Under the pieces are notes generated by a model. That model had not been told where the DNA came from, ran no database searches, and saw only the letters and a program-made list of their open reading frames with translations. Below are positions 17,386 through 26,718 of a stretch of 64,000 nt of DNA, in pieces; within the stretch, counting starts at the first letter, position 1, and each line of letters starts with the position of its first letter. The stretch is from Muribaculaceae bacterium (lineage in GTDB: Bacteria > Bacteroidota > Bacteroidia > Bacteroidales > Muribaculaceae), in the NCBI GenBank assembly GCA_017548365.1, contig JAFZAC010000035.1:1-64000 (forward strand), written 5' to 3'. Position numbers and translations under genes: made by a program.

Positions 17386-18325
17386 AGATTCGGCGTTTGG
17401 TGTCGCGCAAGAACTCCCATAATCGTGGATATTGTATCAAGAATTGTATAAGACGATATTTGGGTGGCAACTTGAATCTTTTGTCTTCAATGATGTTCTT
17501 CACCCATGGATCGCTTGTGTCAAGGTTATTCATGCAAAATGACAAGTGGAATATTTTCATGCTTAGCAAGTTTGACTCATTATTTTCAAATAGCCCTCTT
17601 GAAATCAACTCTTTTTCGACTATTGAATAGTATTCCTTCCATTTGTCAAGTTGTGACAATACCCCAGTTATAGACAACGACTGAGAATTGTAATAATAAC
17701 AGCACACTGGATGGTTGAAGAAACCCACTCTCTCAACATATCTTGAAATCTTAATGTTTATAAGTAAGTCCTCGCTTGGCAACTTTGTATTGCTGGGTGG
17801 ATAGATGTCATCGTTAAGCCAAAGTCCCCTCTTTGCCAAGCACCCCCAGCTAGCGCAAATTCCCACTGGAGTTATGTTGTATTTCAAAAATTCTTCACCA
17901 CTAAGTATCGTCAAGTCACTGGGAAAGCAAATTTCACTCTTTTGACCTTTCCCATTAATCCTGATATAGTTGCCATAAGCGATATCAAGAGCCATCTCAT
18001 TACACTTCGACAGCAGGAACTCAACAGCATCGGGAAGCAATTCATCATCACTGTCGAGATGGATAATGTATTCGCCATTGGCCACTTTCACTCCACTGCG
18101 GCGAGCTTCTGCAAGGCCGGCATTTTGCTTGTGTACAACCTTAACATTCTCATGCCGCACGGCATAATCATCGGCAATAACACCTGCACTATCGGGGGTG
18201 CCATCATCTACAATAACCACCTCACAGTTTTTATAGGTCTGAGCCAATGCGCTGTCGATACACCGAGCCAAAGTTTTCTCGGTTTTATAGACAGGAATCA
18301 CAATCGTGATTAATGAAGCTTCCAT
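17378..18325 (-). CDS. glycosyltransferase family 2
   Basis: A 315-residue GT-A enzyme. It starts SLITIVIPVYKTEKTLARC, followed by EVVIVDDGTPDSAG for nucleotide-sugar binding and YIIHLDSDDELLP carrying the DxD metal motif near residue 92-96. The C-terminal part is less conserved and likely determines the acceptor. It is expected to add one sugar to the lipid-linked repeat unit at the cytoplasmic face. It reads against the surrounding operon, converging with and overlapping the Wzy-like gene by 8 bases, and lies just downstream of the beta-helix gene, with 16 bases between them. Confidence 0.92.
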   Translation of the reverse strand: MEASLITIVIPVYKTEKTLARCIDSALAQTYKNCEVVIVDDGTPDSAGVIADDYAVRHENVKVVHKQNAGLAEARRSGVKVANGEYIIHLDSDDELLPDAVEFLLSKCNEMALDIAYGNYIRINGKGQKSEICFPSDLTILSGEEFLKYNITPVGICASWGCLAKRGLWLNDDIYPPSNTKLPSEDLLINIKISRYVERVGFFNHPVCCYYYNSQSLSITGVLSQLDKWKEYYSIVEKELISRGLFENNESNLLSMKIFHLSFCMNNLDTSDPWVKNIIEDKRFKLPPKYRLIQFLIQYPRLWEFLRDTKRRIFN

Positions 18326-18341
18326 AGCGAAAAAATATATC

Positions 18342-19961
18342 TTACCTGTAAATATTTCCGTTTAATGTTTTGTTTCCCACATTCTTGAACGACTCATCAA
18401 GCGATTGCTTCGAGAGGCCATTAAATGTATTGTTAGAAATTGTAACATTTCTGAAATCACATTTTCTTCCATCATAACTAGCAAAAAATCTACCTTTTCC
18501 AGTTAAAGCATTTACAATATTGTTCTCAAAAATGATTGAAGTTTGCTCGGCGCCTTCTTGCAGAAAGAAATGGTTATCTGAACTATTGAATACGTTGTTC
18601 TTGTAAACCAAGTACAGGTCTTTAACGTTCCGACAATAAATACGTGTGTCGCCCGAGAATGTGTTGCCAGTAGCTCTTATTGAAGCATAATCTATGATGA
18701 TAGACGAACTTAAAGTGGCGCTTGTAAATACGTTTGAAACAGTATTATTGGTGATATTTAGGTTTATTGAACCCTTTTGACACCATAAGAGTCGTTGAGG
18801 ATAATCATTTTCAATAACATTATTCGAAATATTTATTTTTGCGTTCCTGCACGAGATAAAGGTACTACCGGTATTATTGCCATCCATTAACACCTTACAT
18901 GAACTTGATATAGAATTGTTATCTATAGTGATGTTTGTCTTATCAATCAGTTCTGATAGTATATCTATATCATTCATAAATGAATTGTAAGTTGAGCACT
19001 TCGATGTTTTAATTATCTCATTGTTAGATATCTCTATACTCTTAACATCAGCATATTTGCATAACGATATTATGATTATTCGTTTCAAGGGCGCATTAAT
19101 AGTAATTTTGTTCTCTCTAAAAATAATACTATCCATAGTACAATATGACTGGGTGTGCTCATTTAAAGAGTGATTGAATGCGATAAAATTATGAACATCT
19201 TGTTGTTTGGCTTTCATTTTATTATCTAGATAGAATTCATTGTCTTCAACAACAATATTATTCATCACAAAATCTCCTTTATGGCTCCCGCCCCAACATC
19301 CCAGTGCTTCATCATTTCCATATTTAATAAATATATTATTCCTAATAAGGATGTTACGTTGCTCTCCGCGTGACCATAAGCACCCACCTTCATTACAGTT
19401 ATTATAGTTTTCAAATTCACTATTTTGAACCAAAACATTTGAACATTCACGTAAGTCGAGATTGGTAAGCACAGCATCTCGTGTTTTGCTTACAATATTA
19501 TCAACAACAACTCCATCTCCATACCATACTTTTACTATGTGCTTTGGGGTTTTCTCCCATAATATCCCCTTGTGCGATGCGAGTTCAAAACTGATGTCTC
19601 TTATCTCGGCCTTCACTTTTTTAGTAGAACTTCCATGTATTGCAAAAAATGTGTCATCCAGCATTTTGCTCTTGCCACCAACAAAGCCTTCCTTGACAAC
19701 CACCTTGGTAGAATTGGGACCCAAGCCTTTAATAACAGTATTACACTTGAACTTGAGTGAACCATCAAATTCATATTTGCCTGCTTTGTCAAAATTAAGT
19801 ATCAACACATCATTTGCGCCTAAATTAGCTGTCATGTTCCTTATGTTTTCTACATAAGGTTTAGGGCACTGGCTCATTTTGATTTCCATAGTGCGGGCTT
19901 TGGCATTGCAGGTCAGCAACACCATCGCGATAACTGTTATTATTGTCTTAAAGTTTCTCAT
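18342..19961 (-). CDS. secreted right-handed parallel beta-helix protein
   Basis: A 539-residue protein with a signal peptide (MRNFKTIITVIAMVLLTCNAKA) followed by repeated short strands rich in Asn and Ile: FENNIVNA, ISNNTFNG, ITNNTVSN and similar segments spaced about 22-25 residues, the pattern of a pectate-lyase-like beta-helix. Such proteins are often polysaccharide lyases, epimerases or glycoside-binding scaffolds; no catalytic set can be named from sequence alone. The start at 19961 is chosen because it gives the signal peptide and follows a TATTTTTG box at 19981-19988; a longer frame running to 20240 crosses the palindromic promoter region. The gene is AT-richer than its neighbours, suggesting separate acquisition. 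Confidence 0.8.
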   Translation of the reverse strand: MRNFKTIITVIAMVLLTCNAKARTMEIKMSQCPKPYVENIRNMTANLGANDVLILNFDKAGKYEFDGSLKFKCNTVIKGLGPNSTKVVVKEGFVGGKSKMLDDTFFAIHGSSTKKVKAEIRDISFELASHKGILWEKTPKHIVKVWYGDGVVVDNIVSKTRDAVLTNLDLRECSNVLVQNSEFENYNNCNEGGCLWSRGEQRNILIRNNIFIKYGNDEALGCWGGSHKGDFVMNNIVVEDNEFYLDNKMKAKQQDVHNFIAFNHSLNEHTQSYCTMDSIIFRENKITINAPLKRIIIISLCKYADVKSIEISNNEIIKTSKCSTYNSFMNDIDILSELIDKTNITIDNNSISSSCKVLMDGNNTGSTFISCRNAKINISNNVIENDYPQRLLWCQKGSINLNITNNTVSNVFTSATLSSSIIIDYASIRATGNTFSGDTRIYCRNVKDLYLVYKNNVFNSSDNHFFLQEGAEQTSIIFENNIVNALTGKGRFFASYDGRKCDFRNVTISNNTFNGLSKQSLDESFKNVGNKTLNGNIYR

Positions 19962-19980
19962 AATGATAATCTTGTTTTTG

Positions 19981-20235
19981 CAAAAATAGTGCAAGCCGAG
20001 AGAAATACAAAATAAATAAGGCACGAAATTCATTTTTATTACCGAGGCGCCGCCTAATTTATCCAAAAATAATAAAAAAACTTTCAAGTTTGACTTTTTT
20101 AGAACGCGAAAGATTAATAAAAAAGTCTTTTTCGCTTTCTGCAACAAGAAAAAATGCGTAATTTTGGATAAATTAGGCTTCACCTCGGAAAAACTCAAAT
20201 AAATTTGTTTTTTCTCTCGGCTTGCACTAATTTTG
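19981..20235. promoter_or_regulatory. nested palindrome with twin divergent promoters
   Basis: Three inverted-repeat pairs are nearly concentric on about 20110. Outer: an 18-bp perfect pair at 19988-20005 and 20211-20228, extended outward by the two -7 boxes (minus TATTTTTG at 19981-19988, plus TAATTTTG at 20228-20235, with a -33 TTTG at 20204-20207). Inner: 17-bp perfect arms at 20052-20068 and 20162-20178, each followed by four unmatched bases and then CCGAGG/CCTCGG (20042-20047, 20183-20188). Core: GACTTTTTTA (20092-20101) and TAAAAAAGTC (20118-20127). The region drives the beta-helix gene leftward and the GT4 gene rightward from nearly identical promoters. Confidence 0.85.
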
Positions 20236-20245
20236 CACATTCAGC

Positions 20246-21448
20246 ATGGAAAAGAAACGCATTCTCATAGTAAACAAATTCTACTATCCACGTGGTGGTG
20301 ACTGCATCGTGGCGATGAACCTTGAGCGTCTGCTCAAGGAGCAGGGCCATGAGGTGGCGGTGTTTGCCATGCAGTATCATGAGAATATTGACTCGGGATG
20401 GAATCAATATTATGTCTCGCAAGTGGACTTTGCCGGATCGGTAGGCGATAAGATAAAAGCTGCCTGCCGCCTCATGGGATGGGGCGACATCAAAAGTGCT
20501 TTTAACAAGCTTCTCAATGATTTCAAGCCAGACATTGTACACCTGCACAACATACATTCTTATATTTCACCTTTCGTTGCCAAGCTTGCCAAGCAACGTG
20601 GCTGCCGAGTCGTGTGGACCTTACACGACTTTAAGCTCGTTTGTCCCTCTTACTCATGCTTACTCTATGGCCGCCCTTGCGAAAAATGCATTGGACACAG
20701 CAAGACCTATGTTGCCAAAACTCGCTGCATGAAATCGAGCCTTGCTGCAAGTGCAATGGCCTATATTGAAGCACGAAAGTGGAATCGAAATGTGCTTGAA
20801 CGATATACCGATGCCTTTGTGTGCCCAAGCAAATTCATGGCAATCAAGATGCGCAAAGATGGTTTCGATACCCAAAAGCTGCATGTAGTGTGCAACCACA
20901 TAGACCCCGAGAAACTATCGCTTTTTAACTCGCATGACATCACACATGAAGACTATTATGTCTATGTGGGAAGACTATCAACCGAGAAAGGAGTGGAAAC
21001 TCTGTTAAGAGTGGCGTCAAAGCTCCCATACACGCTCATGATTGCAGGTGATGGACCTCTTATGAAAAAGCTCAATGACATTTATTTCGGTTATGGCAAT
21101 ATAAGGTTCTTAGGACGTCAGAGTGCAAAACAGGTGGCAGAGCTGATTAGAAAAGCGCGTCTTTCGGTCATGCCAAGCGAGTGCTACGATAATAACCCTC
21201 TTGGGGTTATAGAGTCGTTGTGTGCTGGCACACCCGTTGTTGGCGCTCGCATTGGTGGCATACCCGAGTTGCTAAACGAGGAGAACGGCATAGTTTTCAC
21301 CTCGGGCATGAGTAATGAACTATTAACTGCAATCAACAAGGCTTTTTCTTCTAACTGGGATTATAGTAGTATCAAAAAAAATGCCATTTTGCGTTTTTCT
21401 CCACAAGTGCACTTGGACAAAATCTTGAGATTATATGGATGCAACTAA
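20246..21448 (+). CDS. glycosyltransferase family 4
   Basis: A 400-residue GT-B enzyme. The N-terminal domain begins KKRILIVNKFYYPRGG and includes HLHNIHSY and WTLHDFKLVCP; the C-terminal nucleotide-sugar domain has YVYVGRLSTEKGVETL and the E-x7-E motif in SECYDNNPLGVIE. A cysteine cluster around residues 132-156 (CPSYSC, CEKC, then RCMKSS) is typical of a GT4 subgroup and may bind metal or stabilise the fold. The start ATG at 20246 lies only about 7 bases after the expected transcription start. Its end overlaps the following acyltransferase by 14 bases, implying coupled translation. Confidence 0.92.
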   Translation: MEKKRILIVNKFYYPRGGDCIVAMNLERLLKEQGHEVAVFAMQYHENIDSGWNQYYVSQVDFAGSVGDKIKAACRLMGWGDIKSAFNKLLNDFKPDIVHLHNIHSYISPFVAKLAKQRGCRVVWTLHDFKLVCPSYSCLLYGRPCEKCIGHSKTYVAKTRCMKSSLAASAMAYIEARKWNRNVLERYTDAFVCPSKFMAIKMRKDGFDTQKLHVVCNHIDPEKLSLFNSHDITHEDYYVYVGRLSTEKGVETLLRVASKLPYTLMIAGDGPLMKKLNDIYFGYGNIRFLGRQSAKQVAELIRKARLSVMPSECYDNNPLGVIESLCAGTPVVGARIGGIPELLNEENGIVFTSGMSNELLTAINKAFSSNWDYSSIKKNAILRFSPQVHLDKILRLYGCN

Positions 21449-22424
21449 AGGCAAAACCCGTCTAGCAACTCTCGACATCGCAAGGATTGTGTGCATCATC
21501 CTCGTTGTAATTGGGCACTACGACCCAGTCGAAGCTCCTGCCCATTATAACAATATGCTAAAGGTGATTTACACCTTCCATATGCCAGTGTTCCTCTTCA
21601 TCAGTGGGTTTCTCTATATAATTACACAAAAACAAGAGTCGTTCAAGGCTTTCTTTATCAAAAAGATCAACCGACTTGCCATTCCATACCTTGTCACTTC
21701 GGCGATAATCATCACCATCAAATTGCTGTCGCAAGGCAATGCTAGGGTTGACCATCCTGTAACAGCATGGTCTTACCTGAAAATGTTCTACATTCCCGAG
21801 GCAGGATACTTCCTATGGTTCATCATCGCTCTGTTTGTGATGTTTGCGGTGGTGTACTTCTTTAAATCAAAACAAGCGAGACTGATACTCTTTCTCATCA
21901 GTTTCGTGATTTCACTCTTGCCATCTTGCGGTATAGACATTTTGTGTCTGCGGCAGACTCAAGAGATGATGGTCTATTTCATGACCGGAGTGTTGGTTGC
22001 CGACTATGCGCCTGAAATAATTAAGACAGGCTTAGTTCCAACATTAATCATATTATTGGTATTCATTGGATGCGAAACCTATTACGTGCAACATCAAGAT
22101 TCAGTGGTAATGTACAAGATTCTGCCGTTTGTGGGAATTGCATCAGTAATGACAATGTGCCACAACTGTGAGAGCTATATTCCAGTACTGGCACGCTCAT
22201 GTGTGGTGCTTGCGCCTTCGGTCTATATTATCTACCTCTTTCACACAACCATTCTAGGTTTTGCTAAAGCCTTTTTTTCAAAAATACCTTTTTTCTCCAA
22301 CAATATTGACTCAACCTTCTATCTACAAGCTTTTTGTGCTATAGCATGTGGGGCAATTGTGCCAATTGTTTTGTACTACATCATCAAGAGATTTAAAATT
22401 CTAAGACTATTATTTGGCGTGTAG
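21435..22424 (+). CDS. acyltransferase family 3 membrane protein
   Basis: A 329-residue integral membrane acyltransferase. The first segment (RLATLDIARIVCIILVVIGHYDP) contains the family histidine, and FHMPVFLFISGFLY is the second hallmark; roughly ten helices follow. It probably acetylates or otherwise acylates the polysaccharide repeat unit or a sugar precursor. Its start overlaps the end of the GT4 gene, so the two form an operon driven by the palindromic promoter at 20228. It is a distinct paralogue of the acyltransferases at 10085 and 62047. Confidence 0.88.
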   Translation: MDATKGKTRLATLDIARIVCIILVVIGHYDPVEAPAHYNNMLKVIYTFHMPVFLFISGFLYIITQKQESFKAFFIKKINRLAIPYLVTSAIIITIKLLSQGNARVDHPVTAWSYLKMFYIPEAGYFLWFIIALFVMFAVVYFFKSKQARLILFLISFVISLLPSCGIDILCLRQTQEMMVYFMTGVLVADYAPEIIKTGLVPTLIILLVFIGCETYYVQHQDSVVMYKILPFVGIASVMTMCHNCESYIPVLARSCVVLAPSVYIIYLFHTTILGFAKAFFSKIPFFSNNIDSTFYLQAFCAIACGAIVPIVLYYIIKRFKILRLLFGV

Positions 22425-22436
22425 TTGATTTTCTTG

Positions 22437-22444
22437 TAACTTTG
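22437..22444 (+). promoter_or_regulatory. -7 promoter box upstream of the radical SAM gene
   Basis: TAACTTTG lies just after the acyltransferase stop and about 130 bases before the ATG at 22577, giving a long leader. Confidence 0.6.
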
Positions 22445-22449
22445 CACGC

Positions 22450-22576
22450 TATTTTTGCCACAATGGCAAATCTGGTGGTTTCTCCACGAAAAACAAACCG
22501 CGCCTCAAAAGTGTATATTACATACAATAACGGCGCATTGTTTTGCGTTTATATACAGATATAGTATACAATTGTC
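22450..22576 (+). other. structured 5-prime leader of the radical SAM/GT4 genes
   Basis: Between the promoter box and the ATG are about 130 bases with visible hairpins: TTTGCCA (22454-22460) with TGGCAAA (22464-22470), GTGG (22475-22478) with CCAC (22484-22487), and GCGCC (22500-22504) able to pair with GGCGC (22532-22536). Leaders in this window are otherwise mostly shorter than 40 bases. No known riboswitch class was recognised. Confidence 0.45.
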
Positions 22577-23638
22577 ATGACAATTATAAAGCCCACTGAC
22601 GCTTCTATCATACTCACCTACCGCTGCCCCATGCGTTGCAAGATGTGCAACATTTGGGACAACCCCACAATAAAGGAGCAGGAACTCAAGCCAAGCGAGC
22701 TTGAGTGTCTGCCTCAGCTCAAGTTCATCAACCTCACGGGTGGGGAACCTTTTGTGCGTGAAGATTTGGCTGATGTTGTCGAAGTGTGCTATAAGAAGAC
22801 CCCTCGCATCGTCATCTCAACAAGCGGCTGGTTTGAGGACAGAGTTATCGAACTTGCCAAGAAATTCCCAAAGATTGGCATCCGCATCAGCATCGAGGGC
22901 ATGCAGCAGAAGAATGATGAGCTGCGAGGCCGCGAGGGCGGCTTTGAGAAAGGACTGCGCATCCTTCACACGCTCAAAGATATGGGACTCAAAGACATTG
23001 GATTTGGATGCACTGTCTCCAACAGCAACAGCAGCGACATGCTTGAACTCTACAAGCTTAGCAAGAATATGGGATTGGAGTTTGCCACGGCGGCTTTCCA
23101 TAACAGCTACTACTTCCACAAGACCGACAACGTGATTACCAATCGCGAGCAAGTGTGCCGCGACTTTGAGACACTCGTCAACTTGCAGCTCAAGGAGCGT
23201 CATCCCAAGTCATGGTTCCGCGCTTGGTTTAACATGGGGCTGATCAATTACGTTGAAGGCAACCGTCGCATGCTACCTTGCGAGGCTGGCATGATGAACT
23301 TTTTCATCGACCCTTACGGCGAGGTGTATCCTTGCAACGGACTTGAGGAGAAATACTGGAAAGAGTCGATGGGCAACATTCGCACCACACCCGATTTCAT
23401 GACAATTTGGAACAGTGAGCAAGCCGAGTTGGTGAGGGCTAAAGTGCGTAAATGTCCCAAAAACTGCTGGATGGTGGGCACAGCAGCACCTGTGATGAAA
23501 AAATACATCAAGTATCCTGCAAAGTGGGCTATTAAGAACAAGTTGCGTTCCATGCAAGGCAAGCCCGCCATCCTCAACAAGTGTTGGCACGATGTGGGTC
23601 AAGACCCCACCCAAGGCAACTTGAGAACATCTTTATAA
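22577..23638 (+). CDS. radical SAM protein with SPASM-like C-terminus
   Basis: A 353-residue protein with the radical SAM cluster motif C17-x3-C21-x2-C24 (RCPMRCKMC) and the glycine-rich FINLTGGEPFVRED for SAM binding. The C-terminal third has the start of a SPASM domain, PCEAGMMN followed by FIDPYGEVYPCNG, and later CPKNC, expected to hold auxiliary iron-sulfur clusters. SPASM proteins usually modify peptides or sugars; in a polysaccharide locus a sugar or lipid-linked-intermediate modification is plausible but unproven. It has its own promoter and a structured leader, and is followed 26 bases later by a GT4 gene. Confidence 0.85.
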   Translation: MTIIKPTDASIILTYRCPMRCKMCNIWDNPTIKEQELKPSELECLPQLKFINLTGGEPFVREDLADVVEVCYKKTPRIVISTSGWFEDRVIELAKKFPKIGIRISIEGMQQKNDELRGREGGFEKGLRILHTLKDMGLKDIGFGCTVSNSNSSDMLELYKLSKNMGLEFATAAFHNSYYFHKTDNVITNREQVCRDFETLVNLQLKERHPKSWFRAWFNMGLINYVEGNRRMLPCEAGMMNFFIDPYGEVYPCNGLEEKYWKESMGNIRTTPDFMTIWNSEQAELVRAKVRKCPKNCWMVGTAAPVMKKYIKYPAKWAIKNKLRSMQGKPAILNKCWHDVGQDPTQGNLRTSL

Positions 23639-23664
23639 CCCCTTTTTAATCACTTTATCCCCTC

Positions 23665-24765
23665 ATGAAGATTGTTGTAATTGGCACACGTGGCATTCCC
23701 GACATCCAAGGTGGTGTGGAGACTCATTGCGAGGAACTCTATCCCCGATTGGTGGCTTTGGGATGCGATGTAACAATCATACGCCGCAGCTGCTATGTCA
23801 CCGACGACAACCGCATCAGTGAATATAAAGGGGTGAAATTGATTGATGTATATGCTCCTAGGCGCAAGAGCACCGAGGCTTTTATTCACACTACTCTGGC
23901 ATTGATGAAAGCCAGCAAACTAAAACCTGACATCGTTCACATCCACGCTATTGGGCCGGCCTTGTGCACACCTCTTGCCAAGATGATGGGATTTAAGGTG
24001 GTGTCGACCAATCACGGTCCCGACTACGACCGCCAAAAGTGGGGACGCATGGCTAAGGCCGCCCTCAAATTAGGCGAGAAGCAGCAAGCCCGATATTCCA
24101 ACCACATCATCGCCATCAGTCACGTCATTGTCGACATTCTCAAGAGGCGATACAACCGTTTCAAGAATGTGTCGATAATCTACAATGGTGTAAACTCTCC
24201 CGTGAAATCTACTGCCACCGACTACATTGAGTCACTGGGATTGCAACCAGGAAAATACATCATGACAATGGGTCGAATCGTCCCCGAGAAACGGTTTGAC
24301 TGGCTTATCGAAGCATTCCAACGCGCCAGATTTAATGGATACAAACTGGTTATTGTTGGGGACAGCGACCACAATGACATGTATTCTAACCAGTTCAAGA
24401 AAATGGCACGAGATAACGATAATGTTGTTCTAACAGGCTTCATCAAGGGAGAGAAACTTAATCAAGTTCTTACCAACGCTGCACTTTTTGTGTTGCCATC
24501 AACTCACGAAGGACTACCCATCTCGTTACTAGAAGCCATGAGCTACAATCTCGACGTGCTCGTGAGTGACATCCCGGCAAACCGCCTCCCAGAACTCGAC
24601 CATTCCGATTTCTTTACTGTCGACAGCATTTCGTCGCTAACAAAGTTTCTTTCCCGCAAGATGAGGAAGCCCCAAAAAGGACGCAAATACGACCTCGCCA
24701 ACTACAATTGGGACAACATCGCTAAGCAAACACTTGATGTCTATCGTCAAGTTCTGAAGAAATAG
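23665..24765 (+). CDS. glycosyltransferase family 4
   Basis: A 366-residue GT-B glycosyltransferase. It begins KIVVIGTRGIPDIQGGVETHCEEL, typical of the GT4 group with a GGVE acceptor loop, followed by VSTNHGPDYDRQKWG. The C-terminal domain shows MGRIVPEKRFDWLIEA and the E-x7-E motif in HEGLPISLLEAMS. It probably extends the repeat unit. It is 26 bases after the radical SAM gene and about 33 bases before the CotH-kinase gene, so the three could share a transcript. Confidence 0.92.
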   Translation: MKIVVIGTRGIPDIQGGVETHCEELYPRLVALGCDVTIIRRSCYVTDDNRISEYKGVKLIDVYAPRRKSTEAFIHTTLALMKASKLKPDIVHIHAIGPALCTPLAKMMGFKVVSTNHGPDYDRQKWGRMAKAALKLGEKQQARYSNHIIAISHVIVDILKRRYNRFKNVSIIYNGVNSPVKSTATDYIESLGLQPGKYIMTMGRIVPEKRFDWLIEAFQRARFNGYKLVIVGDSDHNDMYSNQFKKMARDNDNVVLTGFIKGEKLNQVLTNAALFVLPSTHEGLPISLLEAMSYNLDVLVSDIPANRLPELDHSDFFTVDSISSLTKFLSRKMRKPQKGRKYDLANYNWDNIAKQTLDVYRQVLKK

Positions 24766-24798
24766 AACGAACTGCCATTAATGGCTTTAAACCTTTTT

Positions 24799-26634
24799 AT
24801 GATGAAAAAGCATTTCAGTTACATATTTCTTTCATTTGTAGCTCTGGCGTGTTTCAGTGTCAAAGGATTTGCCCTTGATATTAAAGCGGGACAATATTTT
24901 TTCGACAACACCAAACTACAATTCAACAGCATCAGATTTCTCGTTGAAAAAAACGGGAACAAAAAAACCATAGTCTTTGATTTGCTTGAATACAATAAAA
25001 TAGAAGACAAGGATTTCTGGACCGTACAAATAAATCAGGATTTAATTGACATTGACGGTTACTGTTTCATTGACAGTGACATTCAGCCTGGTGATTATAA
25101 TACAAACCTAGCCATTCTTCTTGAAACCCTCGCAAATACTGAGCCTGATTTTCGGCAAACAAAAATAAGGGAGAACCTAGTAGAAGGTATTGCTGACAGA
25201 ATAATTGGATGGGTATTCTGCCCCCTAAATGATGCACCTCAAAGTGATGGCTATTGGCGCCCTATAGATAGCTATAACGTTGAGCCTTCACGCACCTTGC
25301 CACTAATTCACATTAACACTCAAGATGGTGTTACCATTGCCGACAAGGAAAACTACATTGATGGCACCTTTTGGCTCGACAACTGTGGCATTGAAAACTA
25401 TGAGTCGATGGGTAGCGAGTCAAGCCCTTTAACTATTCAAATCAAAGGCCGTGGTAACTGGACTTGGACCAATATGTACAAAAAGCCTTACAAGGTTAAA
25501 TTTTCGAATAAGGCATCCCCTTTAGGACTAGACCGTAGCAAACACTTTATCTTATTGCCCAACGCAGTAGACTGGAGTGGATACCTACGCAATGAAACAG
25601 GTTTTGAGCTAAGCCGCCAATTAGATATGCCCTATACAACACGTCAATTGCCTGTAGAAGTGATATTAAATAATGAATATATTGGACTATATTTTTTATG
25701 CGAAAAGATTAGAGTCGAGGATGGACGAGTCGATATACAAGAACAGCAAGACATGGAAACCGACCCCTACAATGTTACAGGAGGATGGTTGCTTGAACTT
25801 TCTTATGATGCCAACACTGTATTTGCTCAATTCGAGAATAATGATCCATCTAATAATTGGATTCAGATTACATCTGAATCACCTGAGATTTTGTCACAAG
25901 TTCAACGTGACTATATTCATGATTATATCTCTAAAAGTGATAGCTGTATCTATGTAACAGATAAGAATGACCACGGATGGGAACAGTATTTCGATATCAA
26001 CTCTCTTGCAAGGTTCTATGTGATACATGAGGTGATGGAAAATGTGGAAGCCTTCTCAGGAAGCCTATTCATGTACAAAGAATATGGCTATGACGAAAAA
26101 ATGAAATTTGGGCCTGTTTGGGACTTTGACAATAGCGCCAAAACAGATTATAACGCCAATGGTGACCATTTCATTTTTGAATACAATTCACCATTCCAAT
26201 TTGTTTGGATTAGGGAGTTAGTAAAATTTCCACGTTTCCAATATGCAGTAAGAATGGTATGGAAGGATTTCACAAAGAAAGATGTACTCACAAAAATAAA
26301 TGAGAATGCTGTTCAATGGCGAGCCAAATTTGTAGAAGCTGAGCAATGCGATAAACTGCGGTGGCCCATATATGCAAGCTGGCACAGCGAGACCGCCCCA
26401 ACCGAATTCCTTAACCATATCGCCCGCAAGGTGGCTTGGCTCGATGAGCAATGGAGTGTGCCTGAAGGCGACGTGAATTACGATGGTATTGTCTCTGCAG
26501 TCGACGTCACCATCATCTACGATTATCTACTCAATGGTGATGAGACCTACAAGAGCTCATGCGATGTAAATGGTGATGGAATAATCTCCAGTGTCGACAT
26601 CACCGAGATTTATAATATCCTGCTTGGAAACTAG
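24799..26634 (+). CDS. secreted CotH kinase-family protein with C-terminal dockerin
   Basis: A 611-residue secreted protein. After a signal peptide (MKKHFSYIFLSFVALACF, ending near GFA) is a domain of about 140 residues (AGQYFFDNTKLQFNSI) that resembles a small starch-binding-like module (inference). The CotH domain spans roughly 170-540: KGRGNWTW with KKPYKVKF, then LYFLCEKIRVEDGRV and the acidic motif GPVWDFDNS thought to hold metal-binding aspartates of this atypical kinase family. The end is a dockerin type I pair with calcium loops DVNYDGIVSAVD and DVNGDGIISSVD. Starts at 24781, 24799 or 24802 are possible; the MM start gives a clean signal peptide. A paralogue lies at 29725. Confidence 0.88.
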   Translation: MMKKHFSYIFLSFVALACFSVKGFALDIKAGQYFFDNTKLQFNSIRFLVEKNGNKKTIVFDLLEYNKIEDKDFWTVQINQDLIDIDGYCFIDSDIQPGDYNTNLAILLETLANTEPDFRQTKIRENLVEGIADRIIGWVFCPLNDAPQSDGYWRPIDSYNVEPSRTLPLIHINTQDGVTIADKENYIDGTFWLDNCGIENYESMGSESSPLTIQIKGRGNWTWTNMYKKPYKVKFSNKASPLGLDRSKHFILLPNAVDWSGYLRNETGFELSRQLDMPYTTRQLPVEVILNNEYIGLYFLCEKIRVEDGRVDIQEQQDMETDPYNVTGGWLLELSYDANTVFAQFENNDPSNNWIQITSESPEILSQVQRDYIHDYISKSDSCIYVTDKNDHGWEQYFDINSLARFYVIHEVMENVEAFSGSLFMYKEYGYDEKMKFGPVWDFDNSAKTDYNANGDHFIFEYNSPFQFVWIRELVKFPRFQYAVRMVWKDFTKKDVLTKINENAVQWRAKFVEAEQCDKLRWPIYASWHSETAPTEFLNHIARKVAWLDEQWSVPEGDVNYDGIVSAVDVTIIYDYLLNGDETYKSSCDVNGDGIISSVDITEIYNILLGN

Positions 26635-26718
26635 TTTTTAGTTCTAGAATGTCTAGCTTCACCCATTCCTCAATCTCCGATTCCCAATCCACGATCCACG
26701 TTTCCCTCGCCACAGGTG

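Noticed and set aside
19962..20240. N-terminal extension of the beta-helix protein through the palindrome
   Set aside because: It would start inside the opposite promoter and place 93 odd residues before a good signal peptide; the start at 19961 has its own promoter box.
26640..26712. Repeat of CCACGATCC/CCAATCC-like words between the first CotH gene and ychF
   Set aside because: The words are short and imperfect and form neither a clear hairpin nor a regular array.
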